Below, piece by piece: positions 33,411 to 44,330 of a stretch of DNA of 64,000 nucleotides. The DNA is from Aporrectodea caliginosa (Eukaryota; Annelida; Clitellata; Crassiclitellata; Lumbricidae). Under the pieces are notes generated by a model, which saw nothing but the letters and a program-made list of their open reading frames with translations, did not search any database and had not been told where the DNA came from. A program made the position numbers and the translations under genes. The DNA lies in assembly GCA_020284085.1 (NCBI GenBank), contig JACEVL010001161.1, forward strand, positions 5,414,930 through 5,478,929. Reading direction: 5' to 3'. Positions within the stretch are counted from its first letter, which is position 1, and every line of letters begins with the position of its first letter.

Positions 33411-35177
33411 ATAACGTCAACGGCCCTGGCATCAATCGGATGTCGTTAAACACCAGAAATATTTCTGTCACCTAGCTAAAGTTCGTCATAGCCGTACTCT
33501 GATAGTGCCAGTCCCAATGATGGAAAAAGGAGGAGGACGACTTCAACGGCTCTGGCAGCCACAAGATGTCGGATACTTCAACTGTCACCTATCTCACAAC
33601 TAAAATGACTTGATGATACCTTCGTTTCTAACCACCACCTGTGCTCGTCGGGACTTCTCGATTGCGGCGCCACGGGGCGCCGTATAGCCCCGTGCAGCGG
33701 GGCTATACGTTTTTTTATAGACTCTTAAAGCTGTTTGATGGCCACGTGTTGAGAGACTCTTAAGTGGCGCTTTATAAATGTCTTGTTACATTACATTAAG
33801 TGTCTACATCATGCCACACGAACGGTGACGACTGTTTGAAACAAATCTTGCTATTAACGTAACGGCCACTGATGCCATAAATGTCGCTAAAACTGTATAA
33901 TGCGGCGCTCTTTTCCCACACCTTTTTAAAGTGTTTAAATAATTCTACATGTATATTAAATCACAACTCCGTTTAATTTTTAAGCTTATTCCGGATCTAC
34001 GGGCCTCAATCGCAATAGGAACATTGAGATTAATTTTTTGTCTAAATAATTTTACTATCAACGTCAACAGCCTTTGATGCCATAAGAAACTGTTGGAATA
34101 TTTAAGAATTCATGACAGTGTATTAGTTCGTTCATGTGCGCTGTGAGAAGCAAGGATATATAATTATGGCGAAGACTGTAAAAAATTCTATAGACGTCAA
34201 CGGCCAAGATTTCGTTAAACTATTCATCGCCGGTCAATTGTTGCTGCATCACCGCGGTAAGATGAGGTTATTGTCAATGGTCCAGGTAACCTTATGATGT
34301 CGTTAAACCCGTTGGAAACCACTCAGAGCAAACAAAATACTTACCGAGACAACTGTCTGGATGAAGAGCATGGTCAATGTGGCTATATCGAGGCTTCATT
34401 GTGATCTTCTGGGACAATTGGCGCCAACTGCAAGAAGGCTGGCCACACCGATTGTCCAAGAAGGACAATGGAGAATCTAGGCGAGAAATTCGCTGAAATT
34501 ATGACACAACGTTCTTAAAGCTGTGTCATAATTTTAGCCTGGAGACAGGAGGGCGTGACAATGTCTGGAAGTAGATGTAATTAGTTGCTGTAAATGTTGT
34601 ACGCTCATTTATCAGAGAGGGGCACGATTAGTAAAATTGCTAATCTATTATAATTAGAATTAGCAATGCTCTCTCTGAAACACCTTTAAAACGGCGTCCA
34701 TCATCATTATATAATATCAATAATAATATTATCCGTCAATTATAGCATTGAATCGCTTGAACTCCCTACCAGATTGCCTTTAGGTCAACGGCAACGGCTC
34801 TGGCTGCCACAATATGACACTGAAAAAACTACTGTCGCCTAGCTAAACTTCGCCACTGCCCGTAATCTGGTAGGGCCAGTCCCAAGCCAAATTGAAGGAG
34901 GTTGGCAACTTCATCGGCTTTGGCAGCCATAAAATGCCGTTGAACACTGGAAATGACTATGTTACCTATCTCACTGCTTCAGTGCCTACATTATACAGTG
35001 TGATTCACGTTATATAAGCGATAAATTGCAATTACGCTTACATGAGACACAGAGAACAATTGTAGGAGGCGTTAGGCGATTGGTTAGAGCACTCGGCTTG
35101 TAACGAGAAGTTATGTGATTCTAAAGAAGATATATAAATTCGAAGACTTTATAGTGGCAATATCCAAGCTAAAACCA
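33411..35177. other. H1/H2 module block
   Basis: Type-a H2 at 33413-33455, type-b at about 33500-33580, H1 at 33915 and 34678, and a block copy of the 7.27-7.75 kb series at 33.91-34.40 kb. A type-b relative lies at about 34850-34940. A partial family-T SINE head is at 35065-35108. A hairpin is at 33681-33709. No gene. Confidence 0.5.
33681..33716 (+). other. GC-rich hairpin followed by T-run
   Basis: CGTATAGCCCC (33681-33691) pairs perfectly with GGGGCTATACG (33699-33709) and seven T follow. It resembles a bacterial intrinsic terminator, or an end suited to RNA polymerase III. It sits in a retroposed unit ending ggcgctttataaatgtcttg (about 33765-33785). Confidence 0.5.
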
Positions 35178-35965
35178 CGACACTCTACAAAAAAATTATA
35201 AAGTATGCGGATGACACCTACCTCCTTATTCCATCAACAAATGACGAATTGATAACGTCCGAAATCGATCATGTCACCACATGGGCTGATTCTTGCAATT
35301 TAAAACTGAATCATTCTACGATCCAAGAGATGATAGTTCGTCGACCAATGAGAGGGTTGGGTGTTGATCTTCCAAAAGTTACACCGGGCCTCGCCAGGGT
35401 AAAGCACATGAAGATCCTAGGTGTCACTTTGCCAGAACAATTCAACTTCGACACGCATGTTAACAACATTGTCATTAAGGCTAGGCAGTCAATGTATGCC
35501 CTCGGCGTTCTAACAGCACATGGGTTAAAGGGCCAATCTCTGTGTGATGTAACAAATGCTACCACAGTGTCGCGGATGCTCTATGCGGCCCCGGCGTGGT
35601 GGGGCTTTGTGGGGGTAGAGGGACGCTCTCGTCTTCAGGCAACTATACGGCGACTGGTCCGGTCTCGTTATCTACCGGAATCCTACCAAAGTTTCGAGCA
35701 ACTTTGCCGAAAAGCAGACTCTGACCTCTTTTCTACCATCATCACCAACCCTGCACATGTATTACATCAACTACTGCCTCCAGTGAAAACTGTTTCATAC
35801 TCGCTACGCCCCAGAACCCACGATAGAATAATACCTAAGGCAAACTCTCTATCTCGTAAAACATTTGTCACACGGATGCTTTATACTTAATTTCTTTTAT
35901 ATTTGATGATCTTTGTACACCAAAATGCGGTTAGCAGTTGGTTTTCAATAAAGGATATACTTATT
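35178..35965 (+). pseudogene. LINE-A 3' fragment (RT C-terminus)
   Basis: The frame opens without a Met near 35184 and runs to the stop at 35890. It begins KKIIKYADDTYLLIPSTNDE (RT C box) and carries LGVTLPEQFNFDTHV, RSRYLPESYQSFEQLC and LLPPVKTVSYSLRPRTHDR before FVTRMLYT. The 3' UTR and tail (caataaaggatatacttatttactt) end near 35965. It is truncated at the 5' side. The last 220 codons are undamaged, suggesting a fairly young copy. Confidence 0.85.
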
Positions 35966-37421
35966 TACTTACCAAATAGGCAAGAACATCCAAAATTTCA
36001 TTTGAATAGGGAATTTTAAACACCTTTTTTAAGATTACAATTTTCTTATAAATAATCCAGAGGCGCAGCGGCAACATATTATTCCCGTTCAACACTGTTG
36101 CGCTCTTTGTACTAGTCTACGATGTGCTAAATGTCATTAGGAGCTAGAACATATTAGATCATTTGGTGAAACAATGCACAGGGCACGAACGGATGATTAT
36201 TGTACGAAGGGGTCATATTCAGAAGACGAAGAGTATTATTATTATTGATTAGTAATTTCTATAGCACTGCTGTTCACTGCACACAGGACATCGACAGATG
36301 GCGCCTTACAACCAAGTCTTTCTACCACAGGGAATGAAAGGGCGATCAAAGCAAAGACTGGTGATCAGGGTATTAACGGATGATCAGAACACAAACAGGT
36401 TTTCAGGGCATGAATCGTTCACGAACGGGTGATAAAAGAAACTTTTACAGCCTGGATAAAGGGAGACGGCGACATTGAACAGCGTGCTATGAGACAGCGC
36501 CATTAAAAAACAAACATTCGTTAGCTTAACACGAAACATTTGACCAGTCTCAAAACGTCAAAGCCGGTAACATGCAACACCTATCTTATGAGACAGCGTC
36601 ATTTTGCTGTAGCCGTTTTTGTCCATCGCCCAGTCTAGCAGCAAACGCATAATTATATATGTAATATAATATGTACGCACTTATGTAATTATAAATTATT
36701 ATGTGTCCGTGAATCAATATAGGCATGGATATAAACAGCATAAACAGTGTATATCAATAAAATGTGTTTGGAAAGATTCAATTTCAATTCAATTTCAATT
36801 CAATTTCAATTCAATTTGTTTATTGGTCCCAATAACAAGATGAGATACTAAATGGGCCAGAACACCCAAAGCTTCATTTGCGTAGGTTATTTTAAACACC
36901 TCTTTTAAGATTTCAATTTTCTTTTAAATACTCCAGACGCGCAGCGGCAAAATATTCTCTGTTGAAACCTTAAGCAGTGTAAGTTTTCACTTTATAGAAC
37001 AGTTACTAAAACACGAGGCTCCCATTTCTCGGACACTGGAGATGACAGTCCAAAGCTTGAATAAAAGAGGATGGCGACGCTAATCATCTGTGTTATGACA
37101 TAGCGCTGTTAAACAGAAACTACGTATTAGTTGGTTTCTTAATGTATCTTGCGATGTAAAGTAAGCTTCAACAGCCCTGATAGTCACGAAATGACAAAAC
37201 ATATCTTGAGCTACAGTAACTGTGAACCATTCCTATGTAGCTTAATTTAATTTAGCTGCTGTTTAATTACGCTGTCTCATAATAAAGATGATTAGCGTCG
37301 CCCTCCTCCTTTCTGCAGACTTGGGACTGTTAGGTCATGCTTTAAATACAGAAACTTTATCTGCTTTCGGGTGGTGCCAGTCCAAAGTCAGAAGAATTGA
37401 GAATCTAGGCGAGGAATAATT
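35966..37421. other. Minisatellite and H2 modules
   Basis: 18-bp minisatellite units at 36190-36240 and 36350-36435. Type-b modules near 36450-36520 and 37035-37120, and a minus-strand one near 37275-37330. A (CAATT)n-like repeat is at 36779-36820. The final module (gaatctaggcgaggaataat) is cut by the next element. Confidence 0.45.
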
Positions 37422-37589
37422 TTCGCAGGACGAAGACATTTTACGATACACACGAAGAGGGGCAATTTTACCCCAAAGCAATTTTTAATATCTCAGCTCA
37501 TAGGTAAGGCACAAAAAAAATGAAGTATCAATTCTAATAGTTCTAAGGTCAAGGAATCGATCTATCCTAGTGAGAATAGTCTGTCAATA

Positions 37590-40055
37590 CCACTTTCAAG
37601 ATGGCGGCCAAGATGGCCGCCAAAACACAGAAATATGCATATTTCCGCTCATAGGTAAGATACAATGACAAATGAACCCTCCAATTTCATAGTTCCTAGG
37701 TCAAGGAATCCATTTATCGTAGTGAGAATAGTCTGTGAATACCACTTTCCAAGATGGCGGCCAAGATGGCCGCCAAAACACAGAAATATGCATATTTCCG
37801 CTCATATGTAAGATACAATGACAAATAAACCATCCAATTTCATAGTTCCGAGGTCAAGGAATCCATTTATTGTAGTGAGAATAGTCTGTCAATACCACTT
37901 TCTAAGATGGCGGCCAAGATGGCCGCCAAAACACAGAAATATGCATATTTCCGCTCATAGGTAAGATACAATGACAAATGAACCCTCCAATTTCATAGTT
38001 CCGGGGTCAAGGAATCTATTTATCGTAGTGAGAATAGTCTGTCAATACCACTTTTGGCGGCCAAGATGGCCGCCAAACACAGAAATATGCATATTTCAAA
38101 ACAGAGGTACATGTATGCCACAATGACAAATAAACCCTCCAATTTCATAGTTCCGAGGTCAAGGAATCCATTTATCGTAGTGAGAATAGTCTGTCAATAC
38201 CACTTTCCAAGATGGCGGCATAGATGGCCGCCAAACACAAAAATATGCATATTTCAGCTCATATGTATGCTACGATGACAAATGAACCCTCCAATTTCAT
38301 AGTTCCGGGGTCAAGGAATCTATTTATCGTAGTGAGAATAGTCTGTCAATACCACTTCAAGATGGCCAAGATGGCCGCCAAACACAGAAATATGCATATT
38401 TCAAAACAGAGGTACATGTAGGCTACAATGACAAATGAACCCTCCAATTTCATAGTTCCGAGGTCAAGGAATCCATTTATCGTAGTGAGAATAGTCTGTC
38501 AATACCACTTTCCAAGATGGCGGCCAAGATGGCCGCCAAAACACAGAAATATGCATATTTCCGCTCATATGTAAGATACAATGACAAATAAACCATCCAA
38601 TTTCATAGTTCCGGGGTCAAGGAATCCATTTATCGTAGTGAGAATAGTCTGTAAATACCACTTTCCAAGATGGCGGCATAGATGGCCGCCAAACACAAAA
38701 TATGCATATTTCAGCTCATATGTATGCTACGATGACAAATGAACCCTCCAATTTCATAGTTCCGGGGTCAAGGAATCTATTTATCGTAGTGAGAATAGTC
38801 TGTCAATACCACTTCGGCCAAGATGGCCGCCAAACACAGAAATATGCATATTTCAAAACAGAGGTACATGTAAGCTACAATGACAAATGAACCCTCCATT
38901 TTCATAGTTCCGAGGTCAAGGAATCCATTTATCGTAGTGAGAATAGTCTGTGAATACCACTTTCCAAGATGGCGGCCAAGATGGCCGCCAAAACACAGAA
39001 ATATGCATATTTCCGCTCATATGTAAGATACAATGACAAATAAACCATCCAATTTCATAGTTCCGGGGTCACGGAATCCATTTATCGTAGTGAGAATAGT
39101 CTGTAAATACCACTTTCCAAGATGGCGGCATAGATGGCCGCCAAACACAAAAATATGCATATTTCAGCTCATATGTATGCTACGATGACAAATGAACCCT
39201 CCAATTTCATAGTTCCGGGGTCAAGGAATCTATTTATCGTAGTGAGAATAGTCTGTCAATACCACTTCGGCCAAGATGGCCGCCAAACACAGAAATATGC
39301 ATATTTCAAAACAGAGGTACATGTAGGCTACAATGACAAATGAACCCTCCAATTTCATAGTTCCGAGGTCAAGGAATCCATTTATCGTAGTGAGAATAGT
39401 CTGTAAATACCACTTTCCAAGATGGCGTCCAAGATGGCCGCCAAACACAAAAATATGCATATTTCAGCTCATATGTATGCTACAATGTCAAATGAACCCT
39501 CCAATTTCATAGTTCCGGGGTCAAGGAATCCATTTATCGTAGTGAGAATAGTCTGTAATACCACTTCGGCCAAGATGGCCGCCAAACACAGAAATATGCA
39601 TATTTCAAAACAGAGGTACATGTAGGCTACAATGACAAATGAACCCTCCACTTTCATAGTTCCGAGGTCAAGGAATCCATTTATCGTTGTGAGAATAGTC
39701 TGCCAATACTAATTTACCTCTAAGGGATGGCCGCCATCTTGGAAAGTGGTATTGACAGACTATTCTCACTACGATAAATGGATTCATTGACCTCGGAAAC
39801 TATGAAAGTGGAGGGTTCGTTTGTCATTGTAGCATACCTTTGAGTTGAGATATGCATATTTCTGCGTTTGGCGGCCATCTTGGCCACCATCTTGGAAATT
39901 AGTATTGACAGACTATTCTCACTACAATAAATGAATTGCTTGACCTCGGAACTATGAAAGTGGAGAGTTCATTTGTCATTGTAGCCTACCTATGAGCTGA
40001 AATATGCATATTTCTGTGTTTTGGCGGCCATCTTGGCCGCCATCTTGGAAAGTGC
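37590..40055. repeat. Satellite array, monomers of about 150 bp, with orientation switch
   Basis: At least 14 direct monomers begin near 37598, 37751, 37904, 38050, 38209, 38358, 38514, 38667, 38817, 38966, 39119, 39269, 39419 and 39566. Two to three more lie in reverse orientation from 39720 on. Each holds AAGATGGCGGC and/or AAGATGGCCGCC and AAATATGCATATTT. Three subtypes recur as A-B-C from 38514 to 39418 with a period near 452 bp. Open frames starting at AAGATGG run 60-75 codons through monomers but have no known domain. Confidence 0.9.
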
Positions 40056-40370
40056 ACTCCCAAAATTATTGCAACTATTGAAATCGAATTCCACGGTAGA
40101 TTCAGTACTTTATTTCTGATTACAGGTTACTTATGAAAAATATCTTTGAAAAATGCATATTCACCATGAACGAATAATTAACGACGTCGAGGACGAAGAG
40201 GGGTAAATTTTTACCCCAGGACACTTTGAACTCAAAAATCTTCTTCCCCAACATGACATTTTCCTGGCTTTGGTGTCAGAATATGTCAGAGGTATTAACT
40301 TGTAAACACATGGAACGTCAAATTATAACTGCCAACGGTTGCTCCGCAATCAGCATTCAAACGGTCCGGA

Positions 40371-40761
40371 CAATTCCCCGGACATTTCCTTCCCGGACAT
40401 TTCCCCGAACAGTAAGTAGGTAACTCTACCATTGACAATGATAACTGTTATTAATCCAACTCCTGTTGAAGCAAAGACCTTCTTTCATCAATCCAACTTC
40501 CATTTAAGCAAAAAAATTCTTTCATCAATCCAATTTCTATTTAAACACAGAATTTTCTTCATAAATCCAGCTTCTATTTAAGAATTTAATTTTTTTCGTC
40601 AATCCAACTTCTTTTTAACCATAGAATTTGTTTCATCAATCCAGCTTCTATTTAAGAAAAATAATTTCTTTCATCAATCAAACTTCTACTGAAGTAGAGA
40701 ATTATTTTCATCAGTCCAACTTCGGGGAAACGTCCGGGGGAAATGTCCGGGGAAATGTCCT
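40371..40761. repeat. Inner inverted repeat enclosing 45-bp tandem repeats
   Basis: CCCCGGACATTTCC on the left (40377-40412) has its complement GGGGAAATGTCCGG on the right (40724-40760). Between them, about six imperfect units of catcaatccaacttctattt + AT-rich spacer run from 40450 to 40720. Confidence 0.65.
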
Positions 40762-40814
40762 AGACCCATTCAAACACCCCTGGGGTAATTATTTACCCCT
40801 CTCCGTCCTGCGAA

Positions 40815-41590
40815 GGTTAAATTCCGTCAGTATTCGTAATCTACTAATCTAGCATTGCCAGTCCCAAGCCTGGTGAAAGGAGGAAGGCAACGCTAATGAT
40901 CTTTGTAATCACACAGTGTCGTTAAACTGAAACTACTGCTACTATCGGCATTCTAAAACTTCGCCTCTGCTGGTACTCTGGCAGTGCCAGTCCCAAGCCA
41001 GGTTGAAGGAGGAGAGCGGCGCTAATGATCTTTGCTATCAGTGTCGTTAAACTGAGACTATATTAATATCGGCATTCTAAAGGGAAATTGCTGTTCGCTT
41101 TTAATATCAAGTCTGTATGATATGATAAAGAAATGTTATATTCACTGTTTTAATATATTTCTGTAATAATGTTAAGTAGAATAAGAATCTCATGTCAAAA
41201 TTAAATATCTTAAAAACTTGTAATAATATTTAATTTTTATTTAAATAAATAGGCTATGATTCGAATGTACATTAAGAATGGTCATAAAGAATTGTTAACT
41301 TTTAACTTTTGTATTGTATATGACAAATGCTTCAAAATATTGTTTAATTTACATGAGATATTACATTACATGTATCAAAGACGTTTTTAACTGTATTATT
41401 TATGTCGTTGAACAGTGAACACTGATGAAATTGTGAGGTTAGGTTTGACAGCTTTAAATGGTGTCTTTCAGATGCTATGAATTCATTTTCACAGCACTGT
41501 ATATGTTTTAAATTATCGTCAACGGCCTTTGATGTCATATGACGACCGTTAAATCTTGGAGTAATAATAATTAGTTAAAAATCGTTCATA
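40815..41590. other. H2 type-b pair and AT-rich stretch
   Basis: Type-b modules at about 40855-40935 (stem CAACGCT/AGTGTCG, 6 of 7 pairs, loop 20 nt) and 40970-41060. An H1-like hairpin (gacagctttaaatggtgtc) is at 41448-41466 and a type-a H2 at 41515-41555. Between 41060 and 41440 it is AT-rich with nothing recognised. Confidence 0.5.
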
Positions 41591-41596
41591 TAAGTA

Positions 41597-41634
41597 AAGT
41601 AAGTAAGTATATTAAAGAATATACTTACTTACTT
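41597..41634. repeat. 17-bp palindrome of two facing LINE tails
   Basis: AAGTAAGTAAGTATATT (41597-41613) and its exact complement (41618-41634) are separated by AAAG. Each arm matches the LINE-A 3' terminus (attctttattt/(AAGT)n). Confidence 0.75.
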
Positions 41635-41691
41635 ACTTACTTACTTATTCAATACTCTCCTTAGACACCATAAACGTCTTCATAAAAGCTA

Positions 41692-44330
41692 TATAAATTA
41701 AAATTCAATTATCGATCAATTTAATACAAAATTGGTGCAATAAAAATGGTTTTAGAATATCTATGAATAAAACGACTGGAGTCCTCTTTTCAAAGAGAAA
41801 TAAATTATCAAGGATTACTATAAAGATTGATCAAAAGCATATTAAGATAGAAAATAAAGTAAAATTCTTGGGTATAATTTTTGATAGTAAAATGAGTTGG
41901 AAACCACACATTGATTATATTGTTGAAAAATGTAAAAAGAGGTTAAACCTTTTAAGAGCCATAAGTGGCTATGGTTGGGGAGCTTGTAAAAAACACTCCT
42001 AACCATATATAGAGCATTAATCAGGTCTATTTTAGATTATGGTGATGTTGCCTATTCTTCAGCCTGCAAGTCTTACTTGGATAAACTAACATGTATTCAA
42101 ACTGAGGCTCTTAGATTATGTTGTGGAGTTCCAAAGGGTACTGCAGCATCAGCACTTCAAAATGAATGTGGAGAATTACCACTTCATTTAAGGCGACTCC
42201 AAAATTCAATAAAATTTGGAGTTAAAATTATGGGTAGTAAATTTCACCCCCTTACTAGAGTCATGGAAAACCACTGGACAAATGTTTTTAGGACATCTGA
42301 TAGTAGGGAACATTCAATCTATACTCGTACCTCTGAATTCTTCTCTTCACTTGATACATCATTTATTGGCCCCTCCTTCCCTTCTTCTGCTCCTTGGTGT
42401 AATAAAGAAATAGAAGTTGACTTATCTCTGAAGAAATGTATAAATAAGAAATATGATCATCCTGAATTTTTAAAACAAAATGCTTTAGAATTAATTTCTA
42501 AATATGAGTCTTATATACATATCTATACTGATGGGTCAAAAATAAATGACGTTGTTGCTGCTGCTTTCACGGTACCAAGTTTAAATGTGGATAAGAAATT
42601 TAGATTGTGTAATAATTCTAGTGTTTATGCAGCTGAATTAACTGCAATTGTTGAAACTGTTCTTTGGATATTAAACAATGAGTGTTATAATAATTGTAAG
42701 TTTGCGATTTTCTGTGATTCATTGAGTGCTCTTACATCAATTAAGAGGTCTTACTGTCAGTCTAGACCTACTTTATTAAATGTTTTATTATATCATATAA
42801 GCAAGCTAAATTCTAATCAAATAAGATTTATTTGGATCCCAAGTCACATTGATCTGTTAGGCAATGATAGAGCAGATACTTTGGCTAAAGAAGGTCTATC
42901 TATTGATCAAATAAATTCTACTAATTATCTTGAACTTCAGGAAATTTTTACTTTAATAAAACTTTATATAGTAAATAAATGGCAATTAGAATATAGTAAT
43001 GATAATAAAGGTCATTTTTATAAATCTATTTGTCCAATTGTTAGTACAGATATAAAATATTTCGAACCTTATAGGCATAAGGAAGTCCAAATTTCTAGAT
43101 TACGTCTAGGAGTGGCCAATACTAATCAAAGACTATTCGTTATAAAAAGGCATTCTAACGGTTTATGTGATACCTGTCAAGTCAAGGAGACAATTCATCA
43201 CCTCTTGATTGACTGTGTAAAAGAAGATATTTCAGAATTACTTAGAAATAAATGTCAATTATATAAACACGAAATTTCCATTAAAACCCTTATGACGGTA
43301 AATTTATTTCAAAATGAAGTGTATAGGTTAGTTAAGATAATCAATAAAGGTAAAATTTTGTAATTGGATATTTTAAGTTTGTTCCTGAGAATAGTTTTAT
43401 TTCTTAGTTATAACTATAAATATTTAATTAGTCTTTTATTAATACACTTATATTTTTGAAATAAATAATGCATTATTGTGATTCACAAGTTGTAACTGGA
43501 TTATTATAGTTTAATTTAGGTTGTATGTGTACATTTTGGTTACTAAAACACTCATAGATAACATCTTTTCAATTGTTAATTTTTAAATATGTTATGTCAT
43601 ATAACATTTATAATAAAATTCTGATGTTGGAAAATTATTAATATTAATTATTGGTTAATGAATATCTATATTGCCATATTACTATTATGCAATGTTGGTT
43701 GCAATGTTGGTTGCAATGTTGGTTGCAATGCTGGTTACTATTATTTAACTTTGGTTCTTCAGTATTATATATTACAAATGGTTTGGTTTGGTTACTATGT
43801 CAGAGTAGCTACTATGTTGCATAATATTGCAATACTGTGTTGCAATGATGTTTACTGAAATATCCATAGACAACATATTTTCAACTGTTGATTTTTGTTT
43901 AAAATATGTTATGTCATAATAACAAGAACCCAATGTTAGAAAATTATAAACATTACTTATTGGTTAATGAATATTCATGTTACAATATTACTAACATTCA
44001 ACTTTAGTTCTTCGATATTGCATAATGGTATCTTGGTTAATGTACATGAACAGTTTAAAGGAATACCTTAATCAATTATAATACATGAATGATTTGTTAG
44101 TTAATGAAATTTGTCAGGACATAATGATCACAGACAGTATGAGATGAAATACTTTATGTTTAAAAAATATTGAATATTATAGTGAAATTGTAAAGCTCCG
44201 TTTGACACCTTTAATGGTGTCGTTCGGATGCTATAAGTTTATGGTTCTGATTGTATTGTATATTTTCCGTATTGTCGTCAACGGCCTTTGATGTCATAAG
44301 ACGACGTTAAACTGTGGTGAAATAAAAATA
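41692..44330 (+). mobile_element. LINE-D, 5'-truncated, RT tail plus RNase H
   Basis: The coding part runs 41698-43363 with one frameshift. The 3' UTR (43364-44203) is AT-rich and includes a 12-bp tandem repeat ttggttgcaatg at 43685-43735. H1 (44204-44221) and H2 (44274-44312) follow, then a short A-rich tail. The last about 300 bp are almost identical to 18.26-18.53 kb. RNase H suggests the I-like group; this is inference. Confidence 0.85.
41698..43363 (+). pseudogene. LINE-D RT C-terminal part and RNase H, frameshifted
   Basis: The first frame, to 42002, reads NWCNKNGFRISMNKTTGVLF and VKFLGIIFDSKMSWKPHIDY, the RT palm/thumb. It ends after an A-run near 41985-41992, where one base appears to be missing. 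The second frame continues at once (TIYRALIRSILDYGDVAY) to 43363. Counting from codon 42077: RNase H residues D152 (YTDGSK), E187 (AAELTA), D214 (FCDSLSAL), H257 (IPSHIDLLGNDRAD) and D267. A C-X2-C-X6-H-X5-C finger is at C364-C380. RT catalytic Asp boxes are absent because of 5' truncation. Confidence 0.85.

Larger units (their letters stand above)
37422..40814. mobile_element. Inverted-repeat-bounded element carrying a satellite array
   Basis: TTCGCAGGACG at 37422-37432 is matched by its complement at 40804-40814. Subterminal GAGGGG-TAAA-TTACCCC blocks occur near 37457, 40200 and 40780. It interrupts a type-b module. There is no transposase. The right flank is TTAA but the left is TAAT, so a decayed TTAA target is possible but unproven. 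It contains a satellite of about 150 bp and an inner inverted-repeat unit. Confidence 0.6.

Noticed and set aside
37600..39660. Family of 60-75 codon frames starting MAAK or MHIS
   Set aside because: They follow satellite monomers whose lengths vary by non-multiples of three, so the frame is not maintained. No domain seen.
37590..40055. CRISPR array
   Set aside because: The repeats are tandem monomers of about 150 bp without unique spacers, in animal DNA.
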